From JACKHO01 sp041398745 (GTDB lineage: Bacteria > Planctomycetota > Planctomycetia > Planctomycetales > Planctomycetaceae): DNA of 64,000 nucleotides. Location: positions 62,001 to 126,000 of the forward strand of contig JAWKUB010000010.1 of assembly GCA_041398745.1 (NCBI GenBank), written 5' to 3'. Positions within the stretch are counted from its first letter, which is position 1. Every line of letters begins with the position of its first letter. Below the pieces are notes generated by a model that did no database searches, was not told the origin of the DNA, and saw nothing but the letters and a program-made list of their open reading frames with translations. The position numbers and the translations under genes were made by a program. Shown piece by piece: positions 53,660-62,184 of the stretch.

Positions 53660-54058
53660 TTAAATCGACGCGTTGAGGACGTCCTCGGAGACCAGAATGG
53701 GGACGTGGGGGTCGAAGTGGACTGAGAGGGCGATGGCGTCGCTGGGGCGGCTGTCGAGTTCGATGACTTCGCCATCTTTGCGAATGCGAATGACAGCGTA
53801 GTAGGTGTGGTCCTTGAGGTTGGTAATGACCACATCCTGCACTTCGCCGCCGAGTTCGGTAATGGCGGACTTCAGCAGGTCGTGCGTGAGGGGTCGCTGC
53901 GGTTCGATGCTCTGGACGCGGCGGTCGATGCTGGTGGCTTCGAAAATCCCGATGAGAATGGGAAGGGTCCGCTCTCCGTCAATTTCGCGGAGGAACACCA
54001 CCTGCTGATCGTTGATTTCGCTGATGATAATTCGGGCAAGTTCCATGGGAACGAGCAT
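53660..54058 (-). CDS. DUF151 bifunctional-nuclease-family protein
   Basis: A 132-residue DUF151 protein; the ATG at 54058 is chosen because GAGAGGG precedes it and the longer frame has no protein-like extension. Typical parts: VVFLREIDGERTLPILIGIFEATSI, RPLTHDLLKSAI, LGGEVQDVVITNLKDHTYYA and LDSRPSDAIALSV. The Arabidopsis and Thermotoga relatives have nuclease activity or a structure suggesting it; the bacterial role is unsettled. Confidence 0.93.
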   Translation of the reverse strand: MLVPMELARIIISEINDQQVVFLREIDGERTLPILIGIFEATSIDRRVQSIEPQRPLTHDLLKSAITELGGEVQDVVITNLKDHTYYAVIRIRKDGEVIELDSRPSDAIALSVHFDPHVPILVSEDVLNASI

Positions 54059-54273
54059 GGCCCTCTCCTCACAACCGAGTGGCCTCGAACGAGGCGTAAA
54101 CTTTGGAAAATTGGTAACGCGCAAAGCTATCGTGCGTGACGCCACATCACAAGCGAGCGGCGACCAAAGTCTGCGTTGTGCTGCCAGATTATCGCCGTGC
54201 AACCAATGCTGTGTTGCCGTTGGTCAACATTCTATTCGTGTGATGATCGAGTTCGTTGGTGCTCCTGCAACAC

Positions 54274-54412
54274 TTCACCCTCCGGTTCGGAGGGTCGAGC
54301 GAAGCGAGGGGAGGCGACGTGCGTCTTGGTCATGGCAAATGCGAGTGTGCCCTCCCCGGATCTCGTGAACTCGATCCGACCTTCCCGGTCGGCTGCGTCT
54401 GGGAGGGTGAAA
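54274..54412 (-). repeat. Dispersed 140-170 bp structured repeat (copy B)
   Basis: Reverse-complement relative of 46565-46736: TTCACCCTCC...GGAGGGTCGAGCGAAGCGAG at one end and CTCGTGAACTCGATCC...GGGAGGGTGAAA at the other. It has diverged in the middle and lacks about 30 bases there. It lies in the 750-bp gap between the DUF151 gene and imuA. Confidence 0.8.
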
Positions 54413-54451
54413 CCGGGCGCATTGCCAGTGTGATCGCGTTGCCGAAGTTCT

Positions 54452-54591
54452 GTAGGGTGTGTGCAGCAAGTCACCGCAATATGGTGGGTTACGTCCGCGA
54501 ATCGGACGTCGTGGAAATGACACTCTGCATTTCGCATTGAACGACTTGCGAAACGCACCATTTTGATGATCGCGGACTCCACCCACCCTAC
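54452..54591. repeat. Inverted-repeat-bounded intergenic element
   Basis: GTAGGGTG (54452-54459) and CACCCTAC (54584-54591) are a perfect 8-bp inverted repeat around about 124 bp, with GGTGGGTTACG and CGCACCATTTT inside. This is the look of the common GTAGGGTGGGT-type intergenic repeats of many bacteria. It directly follows copy B of the structured repeat. Confidence 0.5.
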
Positions 54592-54653
54592 GAACAATTT
54601 GGTCAAAACGCCGTTCCAAAATCTGGCCGACTTTCCTTCGGGTGACAGGAAGA

Positions 54654-54678
54654 CTCAGGCAGAAATGTCAGTGCCACC
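54654..54678 (+). repeat. Degenerate REP-like repeat (copy 7)
   Basis: CTCAGGCAGAAATGTCAGTG plus CCACC keeps the overall pattern of the other six copies, with several changes in the arms. It lies about 130 bp before imuA. Confidence 0.6.
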
Positions 54679-54731
54679 GTGGCTTGGCCGAATTCCAATT
54701 CAAGGTTTCCCCCGGGATTGACGACAGTAGT

Positions 54732-54743
54732 ATACATTTGTAT
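54732..54743. promoter_or_regulatory. Candidate SOS-type operator of imuA-imuB-dnaE2
   Basis: ATACA-TT-TGTAT is a perfect inverted repeat about 66 bp before the imuA start. Cassettes of this kind are normally repressed by LexA. The motif resembles LexA-box geometry, but the LexA site of this lineage is not known to me, so the link is inference. Confidence 0.4.
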
Positions 54744-54809
54744 CGTTGCGTGGAATATGAGAACGACGCCTGCGAATTTTGAGGGATGTGGGAATCGCTA
54801 CCTGTTTGA

Positions 54810-55550
54810 ATGATTCATGTTATGGCTGCCAGCAAACCATCGACGGAAATTGTGGCCGAGCTGCGACAACGCATGCGTGCCCTGGGGCAGACGCAGCGTG
54901 GTACTGGCCCGGAGTTGGCGTCCACGGGATGTGCCGCCATCGACAGACTCTTTCCCGGCGGGGGAATTCGACGGGGGACATTTATCGAATGGGTGGGATA
55001 CCGCTCTGCCAACGAAGCCGCAATCGCGTCGTTGCTGATGGCGCGTCGTCTCGTTGCTCACGACCTACCCTGGATGCTGATTGATCCCACTCAATCGATC
55101 CACGCACCGACGCTGCAGTCCCTGGGATTCCCATTGTCTCAGGTGCAGTATGTCACTCCCCCGACAAATGAGGAGTTGTTGTGGAGTTGCGATCAAGCCT
55201 TGCGCTGTCGGTCGCTGCCGTTCTTATGGGTGTTGGAACCAAAGGGAGACGCCACCACGTTTCGGCGTTATCAAATTGCCGCCGAAGATGCAGGAGCGCT
55301 CGCGATGTTTGTATTTGGTCCCCAGCGGAGATTGCATCGTTGCTGGGGTGAGGTGCGATTGCAGGTGGAGGTGCTTCCCTCTCTCCACTGCCAGCCGCGG
55401 TTTCGCATGGAAGTGCTGCGATCGCGAACGGGAAATGCCGGGCAGTCAGTCATTGTTGGTGTCGACGAAACAGGACAGTTTCATGACGAAGAAACGCTAC
55501 GCCTGCCTGTGGTTCCCGAACTGGCCCATCCAGCGGCTGGAGTCGGTTGA
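54810..55550 (+). CDS. imuA: ImuA, RecA-like mutagenesis accessory protein
   Basis: A 246-residue RecA/ImuA-like protein: TGCAAIDRLFPGGGIRRGTF is the shared start of the fold, and LLMARRLVAHDLPWMLIDPT and EELLWSCDQALRC follow. The P-loop is altered (VGYRSANEAA in place of GxxxxGKT), which agrees with ImuA lacking normal ATPase activity. With ImuB and DnaE2 it forms the mutasome that copies damaged DNA. Either the ATG at 54810 or at 54822 may start it. Its end overlaps imuB by 68 bp. Confidence 0.9.
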   Translation: MIHVMAASKPSTEIVAELRQRMRALGQTQRGTGPELASTGCAAIDRLFPGGGIRRGTFIEWVGYRSANEAAIASLLMARRLVAHDLPWMLIDPTQSIHAPTLQSLGFPLSQVQYVTPPTNEELLWSCDQALRCRSLPFLWVLEPKGDATTFRRYQIAAEDAGALAMFVFGPQRRLHRCWGEVRLQVEVLPSLHCQPRFRMEVLRSRTGNAGQSVIVGVDETGQFHDEETLRLPVVPELAHPAAGVG

Positions 55551-57021
55551 GCCGCGATTTCAGACGTTACCACTCGCACTGTTCGAGCAGCGTCCCGGTC
55601 GCGGGGAATTTGTCACACTGACGAATCGGTGGGCGGCACAAGCAGGAGTGCGCAGCGGCATGCCGGTTTCGGAAGCGCAAACACTCTGCCCCGACCGCAG
55701 GCCACTGAAACTGGTCGCAGTGAATCCCGAGTTCGATCGACTTTTGCTGGAACGACTGGCAGTTGTGGCTCAACAGTTCAGCCCGCTGGTTGCTCTCAAC
55801 GAAGCGGAAGAACCCGACGCCTTGCTCCTCGACTTAACAGGCGTGGCGCATTTGTATGGAGGGGAATCGGAATGGGCGAAGTCGGTTTGCGCCACCTTTG
55901 TGAACAAGGGATTTCAACTGCAATGCGCCGTGGCCGAGACCGTTGGAGCGGCCTGGGCACTGGCGCATGGTGTGCACATGCCGAATCGATTTCGCGTGTT
56001 GCCGACTGGTGAATTGAATCGACTCAATGCACTGTCGATTGAAACTCTGCGACTGAACCCGGAGGCCCATTCGGTATTTCGCCGCTTGGGAATTGACAGT
56101 ATTGGACAGCTTCTGGCGCTGGATCGAAACAGCCTGGTCAGCCGTGTGGGACGGGCTGTCACCAGACGAATTGGCCAGTTCCTCGGTGATGTCCCCGAGT
56201 TACTCACTCCGTATGTCCCGCCACCAATTTTTTGTGAACGGCGTCAGTTCGAGCATCCCCTAACACAGCCGCACTGGATTGAAGAGGTCTCGCTGCAGTT
56301 ACTCAAACGCTTACTGCAGCGACTTGCGAAACAGCAGTTGGGGCTCAGCCAGCTGCATGTCGCGTGGCAGGGTGAAGCGAAGGGAACGCAACTGGCCTGG
56401 ATGATTGACCTCGGGCGTCCTACTGTTGATGAGCCACTCCTCGTTGAACTGTGCCAAATGAAGTGGGAACGGGCCGCACTCTCGTTTGCTGTAGCAACGG
56501 TACAAATGACCGCGAAACAGGTGGGACGCCTGCAATGCGTGCGGCTTTCGCTGTTTGATGAACATCAAATTGCATTACGGAAGGACATCGACACGCTCGT
56601 CACCCGTTTGCACGGGCGGCTCGGATCTGCCCATGTCAGTCGACTCGAACTCGTCCCCGATGCCATCCCGGAGCATCAAACAAAGTTACGCTCGGCAATT
56701 GAATCATCAGAGATTTACGACGTGTCATTCGACGCGGGCATGGTTCCACAGTTATGGGAGCGGCCACTGTTGTTGGCAGCATTTCCACAGCCGGTGGATG
56801 TGCTGCGGATGTGTCACCACGCGCGGCCAGCCGTTATTAAATGGCAGGGACAATTGAGTGAACTCAGGAACGTGTGGGGGCCGGAACGTGTGGAGTCGGG
56901 GTGGTGGCGCCGAGCGGTACGTCGCGACTACTACCGGGTGGAAACGCACACCGGACAACGCTGGTGGATTTTCCAGCGACTCGACACACGCCAATGGTTT
57001 CTGCATGGTGAGATTGTGTAA
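55483..57021 (+). CDS. imuB: ImuB, Y-family polymerase-like protein
   Basis: A 512-residue protein; start at 55483 (MTKKRYACLWFPNWPIQRLE) gives the family N-terminus, the longer frame being out of register with real protein. It keeps the Y-family polymerase shape (ALFEQRPGRGEFVTLTNRWAAQAGVRSGM; ALLLDLTGVAHLYGG), but the catalytic acidic residues of DinB-type enzymes are replaced (CLWFPNWP for the usual DMDAFFA block; DLTGVAHL for DEAY). ImuB acts as the hub that binds DnaE2 and the clamp. Its stop shares a base with the dnaE2 start (TAATG). Confidence 0.93.
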   Translation: MTKKRYACLWFPNWPIQRLESVEPRFQTLPLALFEQRPGRGEFVTLTNRWAAQAGVRSGMPVSEAQTLCPDRRPLKLVAVNPEFDRLLLERLAVVAQQFSPLVALNEAEEPDALLLDLTGVAHLYGGESEWAKSVCATFVNKGFQLQCAVAETVGAAWALAHGVHMPNRFRVLPTGELNRLNALSIETLRLNPEAHSVFRRLGIDSIGQLLALDRNSLVSRVGRAVTRRIGQFLGDVPELLTPYVPPPIFCERRQFEHPLTQPHWIEEVSLQLLKRLLQRLAKQQLGLSQLHVAWQGEAKGTQLAWMIDLGRPTVDEPLLVELCQMKWERAALSFAVATVQMTAKQVGRLQCVRLSLFDEHQIALRKDIDTLVTRLHGRLGSAHVSRLELVPDAIPEHQTKLRSAIESSEIYDVSFDAGMVPQLWERPLLLAAFPQPVDVLRMCHHARPAVIKWQGQLSELRNVWGPERVESGWWRRAVRRDYYRVETHTGQRWWIFQRLDTRQWFLHGEIV

Positions 57022-60000
57022 TGCGGTACGCCGAACTGCATTGTCTGTCGAACTTCTCGTTTCTGCAGGGAGCTTCTCATCCCGAAGAGCTGGCGACTCA
57101 GGCTGCGGAGTTGGGATATGCCGCAATTGCCATCACGGACCAGAACTCCGTTGCGGGAGTGGTGCGTGCCCACGCCGCCGCCAAAGACGCTGGACTCAAG
57201 CTGCTCATTGGCGCGGAAATGACTCCGCAGGATGCACCACCCGTCGTGCTCTGGGCGACGAACCGCAACGGGTACGGTGAACTGTGCCATTTGATTACCA
57301 AAGGTCGGCGGCGTGCTCCCAAAGGGGACTGCCAACTGACGTTTGACGACATTGCACAGCATCACACCGACTTGCTGGCCGGCATTCTTCCATCTGCCCA
57401 CGCCGAGCAAATTGATGTCGCGAGGCTGCATCAATACCGCGATTTGTTTGGTGACCGCTGTTACCTGCTCGCCGAGTTGTTTCGCGGCCCGCACGATGGC
57501 AAACGTCTCGCCTGGCTTCGGGGGCTGGAATTACAAACTTCCATTCCACTGGTCGCCAGCGGCGGAGTTCTGTTTCACACACCGACGCGTCGGATGCTCC
57601 ATGATGTCATTACCGCAGTTCGCTATCGCACGTCGGTCGCCCAGGCAGGGCACCTGTTGCAGCCGAATCGAGAACGACATTTGCGTTCACTGGGTGACCT
57701 GAACATCCTGTATCAGGGACATGAGGAACTGCTCGCGCGCACTCAGGAAGTTGCAGACCAGTGCACGTTTTCACTCGATGAACTGCGGTACGAGTATCCG
57801 AGGGAACTGGCTCCCGAGGGAATGAGTCCCATGGACTACCTGACGCAGTTGACCTGGAACGGCGCGCAGCAACGTTTCCCTGAAGGTGTCCCCGAAAAAG
57901 TTCGCGGGCTTATTCAACATGAACTGCAGCTCATTGAAGAATTGCAGTACGAGCCGTATTTCCTCACGGTGTGGGATTTGGTTCGCTTTGCCCGCTCTCG
58001 CGATATTCTCTGTCAGGGGCGGGGGTCGGCCGCGAATTCGGTGGTTTGTTACTGTCTGGGCGTGACGTCGGTGGATCCCAGCCGGATTGAAGTTCTCTTC
58101 GAACGTTTTATCAGCCGTGAACGGAACGAAGCTCCCGATATCGACATCGACTTCGAGCATGAACGGCGCGAAGAAGTCCTGCAGTATTTGTATGCGAAGT
58201 ATGGCCGCGAACGAACGGGGATGACGGCCGTCACGGTGACGTATCGTCCCCGCTCTGCCATTCGGGATGTCGGTAAAGCACTGGGGCTGTCGCAGGATTT
58301 AATTGACCGCCTGGCGAAGAACGCGGGGTACCACAGCACGGGGGAGAAGTTTCCGACTCGCTGCAAGGAAGTGGGACTGAATCCTGCGTCTTCCATTGGC
58401 AAGCAGTTCATTTCACTGGCCACCGAACTTCTGGGGTTCCCGCGTCATTTGTCGCAGCATACGGGTGGGATGGTCATGACACGCGGGCCGCTGCATTGTC
58501 TGGTTCCCATTGAAAACGCCGCCATGGAAGGCCGCACGGTGGTGCAGTGGAACAAGGATGACCTTGATGAGCTGGGAATTCTGAAGGTCGATTGTTTGTC
58601 ACTGGGCATGCTGACCGCCATTCGCAAGTGTTTTGAACTCGTCAAAAAGCACCATGACCTGGACCTGACGTTGGCGAACGTCCCGGAAGATGACACCAAG
58701 GTCTACGACATGATTTGCCGGGCCGACACCATTGGCGTTTTTCAAATTGAAAGCCGGGCGCAAATGTCGATGCTCCCCCGGCTGAAGCCCCGCTGCTATT
58801 ACGACCTCGTCATTGAAGTTTCCATTGTGCGCCCCGGCCCCATTCAGGGGGACATGGTGCATCCTTACCTCCGCCGACGCAACGGCGAAGAACCGGTGAC
58901 GTATCCCAACGAAAACATCAAACGTGTGCTGAAGAAAACGTTGGGAGTTCCGCTGTTTCAAGAACAGTGCATGCAGCTTTCCATTGTGGCCGCAGGATTC
59001 ACGCCGGGTGAGGCAGATCAGTTGCGGCGGGCCATGGCGGCGTGGCGGCGTCCCGGTCTCATTGACCAGTTCCGCCGCAAACTTCTGGCTGGCATGCAGG
59101 AGAACGGACTCACCGGCGACTATGCAGAACGGGTGTTCAATCAAATTCGGGGGTTTGGCGAGTATGGTTTCCCCGAGTCGCACGCGGCGAGTTTTGCCCT
59201 GCTGGTGTATGTTTCTTCGTGGCTGAAATGCCACTATCCCGCCGAGTTCGCCGCGAGCATTATCAACAGTCAGCCCATGGGCTTTTATGCCCCGGCACAA
59301 CTCATCCGTGACGCCCGCGACCACCACGTCGAAGTCCTCCCGATCGACGTCAATTTCAGCGACTGGAGCTGCACCATTGAAAATCAGGCTTTGCGACTTG
59401 GATTTCGGCTCATTTCCGGACTGAGACAAGAAACTGTTGAGACCGTTGTGCAGGCGCGCGCATACGGTCCCTTCTTGACGATGGACGAATTCCTCGTGCG
59501 CACTCAACTGTCACGAACAGAACTGGCCCGCCTGTCCGATGCCGACGCCTTTCGTAGCCTCAACGAAAACAGGCGCCTCTCATTTTGGAACAGCCTCGCC
59601 CAGTCCGACTCCCCCACACAGCCGTCTCTGTTTTCACCGCAGCATTTCGTCGATGACATTACGCCGGAACTGCCGCAAATGTCCGCGGAACAGGAAGTCC
59701 ACGCGGACTACCGCACGACATCATTTTCCCTGCGGGCACATCCCTTGTCATTTTACCGCGAAGAACTGGACAGTCTGCGCGTCATTCCCAATGGAGACTT
59801 AAGGCACATTGCCAACAACGAATCCGTTCGCGTGGCGGGACTCGTTCTGCTGCGACAGCGCCCGAGCACGGCCAAGGGAATTACCTTCGTCACCATTGAA
59901 GATGAAACAGGCGCTGCGAATTTAGTGGTTCATCAGCAAACGTGGGACCGCTACCGCAAAATCACGCATCATTCCCGCGCGTGGCTGGTGCATGGCTACG

Positions 60001-60101
60001 TACAGTCCAAAGACAGCGTTATTCATGTCGTCGCCAACCGCATTGTCGACTTGTCAGACAAACTTCATGCCGTACAAACAAAATCCCGCGACTTCCGTTG
60101 A
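57021..60101 (+). CDS. dnaE2: Error-prone DNA polymerase DnaE2
   Basis: A 1026-residue C-family polymerase. The PHP domain starts YAELHCLSNFSFLQGASHPE and has AIAITDQNSVAGVVRAH. The palm has CQGRGSAANSVVCYCLG and APDIDIDFEHERREEV (catalytic Asp pair), and FQIESRAQMSMLPRLKPR. It ends in an OB-fold region (VRVAGLVLLRQRPSTAKGIT). The length is typical of DnaE2, shorter than DnaE1. It carries out lesion bypass and induced mutagenesis with ImuA and ImuB. Confidence 0.95.
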   Translation: MRYAELHCLSNFSFLQGASHPEELATQAAELGYAAIAITDQNSVAGVVRAHAAAKDAGLKLLIGAEMTPQDAPPVVLWATNRNGYGELCHLITKGRRRAPKGDCQLTFDDIAQHHTDLLAGILPSAHAEQIDVARLHQYRDLFGDRCYLLAELFRGPHDGKRLAWLRGLELQTSIPLVASGGVLFHTPTRRMLHDVITAVRYRTSVAQAGHLLQPNRERHLRSLGDLNILYQGHEELLARTQEVADQCTFSLDELRYEYPRELAPEGMSPMDYLTQLTWNGAQQRFPEGVPEKVRGLIQHELQLIEELQYEPYFLTVWDLVRFARSRDILCQGRGSAANSVVCYCLGVTSVDPSRIEVLFERFISRERNEAPDIDIDFEHERREEVLQYLYAKYGRERTGMTAVTVTYRPRSAIRDVGKALGLSQDLIDRLAKNAGYHSTGEKFPTRCKEVGLNPASSIGKQFISLATELLGFPRHLSQHTGGMVMTRGPLHCLVPIENAAMEGRTVVQWNKDDLDELGILKVDCLSLGMLTAIRKCFELVKKHHDLDLTLANVPEDDTKVYDMICRADTIGVFQIESRAQMSMLPRLKPRCYYDLVIEVSIVRPGPIQGDMVHPYLRRRNGEEPVTYPNENIKRVLKKTLGVPLFQEQCMQLSIVAAGFTPGEADQLRRAMAAWRRPGLIDQFRRKLLAGMQENGLTGDYAERVFNQIRGFGEYGFPESHAASFALLVYVSSWLKCHYPAEFAASIINSQPMGFYAPAQLIRDARDHHVEVLPIDVNFSDWSCTIENQALRLGFRLISGLRQETVETVVQARAYGPFLTMDEFLVRTQLSRTELARLSDADAFRSLNENRRLSFWNSLAQSDSPTQPSLFSPQHFVDDITPELPQMSAEQEVHADYRTTSFSLRAHPLSFYREELDSLRVIPNGDLRHIANNESVRVAGLVLLRQRPSTAKGITFVTIEDETGAANLVVHQQTWDRYRKITHHSRAWLVHGYVQSKDSVIHVVANRIVDLSDKLHAVQTKSRDFR

Positions 60102-60122
60102 CCTGGAAGGCTGACATTCATC

Positions 60123-60175
60123 CGGGTGCTTCCGCTCCGCAGGGCGCACGCCGCCACCCGCGTCAGGCCCCTTTT
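60123..60175 (+). terminator. Possible terminator after dnaE2
   Basis: CGGGTG (60123-60128) pairs with CACCCG (60155-60160) around a GC-rich self-pairing loop, followed by GGCCCCTTTT. The T run is short, so the call is weak. Confidence 0.35.
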
Positions 60176-60701
60176 ACTCAAATGCGTCATCCGATTCCAA
60201 GGCACGTACAAACGATTCAAATGAGTCTGCTACGTGTGTGACTTTGTAATCCCATTCCTGATCGACATGGACAACCCTTGGTTTGCCCTGTGGCCCGCAC
60301 TGTGTATAGTCGAGACAGAGCATGTCATGGCCAGCCGACGGACAATCTGCGAAGTAGATTCCGATGGCGGGGTAACCCCATTCACGGATCCAAAACTCAC
60401 TGCCGAAGTAGCCGAGCAGAGAATGATTCGGAGCACTTCCGATACTGAATATGCCCGTAATGGCGACATGGTCCTCAGCCCACGATGTACGATCTGTTGT
60501 CCGATGATTGGTGAGTGCCGGGATACCGCCGTTTTGATGACACATGAATGTGATGTAGGCGGCTGGCAGTTTGTACCCAAGTGTGTCTTCAACAGCCTTG
60601 ATCTCGGTTTCAGTTGCGGGCTCGCCGATGTATTCCTTCCGCGCGTAGTCGCTGTCCTCCCAGAACGCAGCAAAGTCAAAGTCGGAGAATATATCAGCCA
60701 T
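60174..60701 (-). CDS. SMI1/KNR4 (SUKH) family protein
   Basis: A 175-residue protein: ATETEIKAVEDTLGYKLPAAYITFMCHQNGG is the SUKH start (given here in part, residues 30-60), with IFSIGSAPNHSLLGYF and GIYFADCPSAGHDMLCLDY following. SUKH proteins often act as immunity proteins against contact-dependent or secreted toxins, but many stand alone with no toxin. No toxin gene is seen beside it. It overlaps the possible dnaE2 terminator by two bases and lies 37 bp after the stop of the DUF1501 gene upstream, possibly in its operon. Confidence 0.88.
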   Translation of the reverse strand: MADIFSDFDFAAFWEDSDYARKEYIGEPATETEIKAVEDTLGYKLPAAYITFMCHQNGGIPALTNHRTTDRTSWAEDHVAITGIFSIGSAPNHSLLGYFGSEFWIREWGYPAIGIYFADCPSAGHDMLCLDYTQCGPQGKPRVVHVDQEWDYKVTHVADSFESFVRALESDDAFE

Positions 60702-60738
60702 GGTACTCGGTGTGCTTCGTGCGGACTAACTAGGAGCT

Positions 60739-62178
60739 TCACGACAGGATATCTGTCAGGATCTCGCCGTGAACGTTGGTGAGGCGGCGTTCGATGCCGT
60801 TGTGGTAGTACGTCAGCCGGGTGTGGTCGATACCGAGCAAATGGAGAACTGTGGCGTGGAAATCGTGCCAATGCACGCGGTTCTCAACGGCCTTCCAGCC
60901 AATGTCGTCGCTCGAACCGTAGGCCAGTCCGTGCTTCAGTCCGGCTCCGGCCATCCACACGCAGAATCCGTACTGGTTATGGTCCCGGCCAATGCCAAGT
61001 ACGTCTGAGGCCGACTGGGTAAACGGCGTGCGACCGAACTCGCTGGTGAACAACAGGAGCGTGTCATCGAGCATACCGCGCTGGCGGAGGTCGCGGATGA
61101 GACCGGAAATTGGTTTATCGATGCGCCCCGCTTCCCGTCCATGATTCTTCACCATGTCTTCGTGCCCATCCCAGTTGATTCGCGGCGAACCGAATGCTCC
61201 GCCGGAGAACAGTTGGACGAATCGCACGCCCTTTTCCAACAGCCGCCGGGCCAGTAGGCAACCGCGTCCGAAATCTCGAGTCGTCTCGTCTTCTGTTCCA
61301 TACAACTGGTGCGTCGCTTCCGTCTCCCCATCGAGGTTCGTGACTTCTGGAACAGCCAACTGCATACGTGCCGCGAGTTCGTAGCTTTTAATGCGAGCGG
61401 CGAGTGCGTCTTCGGCGCCGCGATATTCCACATGTTGTTGGTTCAACTGGTTAAGCAGAGCGCGGCTGGCTGACTCCGTCTGTTCCGATATTTCGCGCTG
61501 GGGGAACAGGTCATCGATGGGAGTTCCCTGACTGCGAATGACCACTCCCTGATGCTGTGCTGGCAGGAATCCATTACTCCAGTTAATCGACCCGCCGGCG
61601 GGAAGCCCACGCGGGTCGGGAATGACGACGTACGCGGGGAGTGAGTCGGTTTCGGCTCCCATGCCATATGACATCCAGGCCCCGGCGACGGGAAAGCCGT
61701 TGAGACGGAAGCCGGTATTTTCCTGAAATGTGGCGGGGGTATGATTTGATGTTTCGGCATACATCGAACGAATCATGGTCAGTTCGTCGGCCACTTCTGC
61801 GAGGTGCGGAAACAGTTCCGAAATCCACATTCCCGATTCACCGCGCTGCTTGAACTTCCAGTCACTCTGCCGCAGCAGTCCGATTTGGCCGAAGAAGACG
61901 TCGGCGGCATCGATTCCGCCGTACTTCTTGCCGTGATACTTTTCGAGGGTCGGTTTGTAGTCGAATGAATCGACCTGACTGACACCACCGAAGGCGCAAA
62001 TGTGAATGACACGTTTTGCCGGCGCCTCAAAATGTGGCCAGGGATCGCGTGCCTGGGCCGGTGTAATTCCAGCCGAGGCGCTGCCATCTGCCAGCATGAG
62101 CGACGCCAGTGCCGCCGAACCTAGTCCATGGCTTGTCCAGGAGAGGAAATCCCGTCGCGTGGTTTGTTGTGAACTCAT
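60739..62178 (-). CDS. DUF1501 exported protein (second copy)
   Basis: A 479-residue DUF1501 protein with a Tat-like signal (MSSQQTTRRDFLSWTSHGLG). Conserved blocks: ICAFGGVSQVDSFDYKP, RGCLLARRLLEKGVRFVQLF, LLLFTSEFGRTP and GRDHNQYGFCVWMAGAGLKHG. It differs from the protein at 24185 in many positions and so belongs to another subgroup. It starts 6 bp after the stop of the PSD1-type gene, forming the standard pair. Confidence 0.92.
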   Translation of the reverse strand: MSSQQTTRRDFLSWTSHGLGSAALASLMLADGSASAGITPAQARDPWPHFEAPAKRVIHICAFGGVSQVDSFDYKPTLEKYHGKKYGGIDAADVFFGQIGLLRQSDWKFKQRGESGMWISELFPHLAEVADELTMIRSMYAETSNHTPATFQENTGFRLNGFPVAGAWMSYGMGAETDSLPAYVVIPDPRGLPAGGSINWSNGFLPAQHQGVVIRSQGTPIDDLFPQREISEQTESASRALLNQLNQQHVEYRGAEDALAARIKSYELAARMQLAVPEVTNLDGETEATHQLYGTEDETTRDFGRGCLLARRLLEKGVRFVQLFSGGAFGSPRINWDGHEDMVKNHGREAGRIDKPISGLIRDLRQRGMLDDTLLLFTSEFGRTPFTQSASDVLGIGRDHNQYGFCVWMAGAGLKHGLAYGSSDDIGWKAVENRVHWHDFHATVLHLLGIDHTRLTYYHNGIERRLTNVHGEILTDILS

Positions 62179-62184
62179 CGGGAA

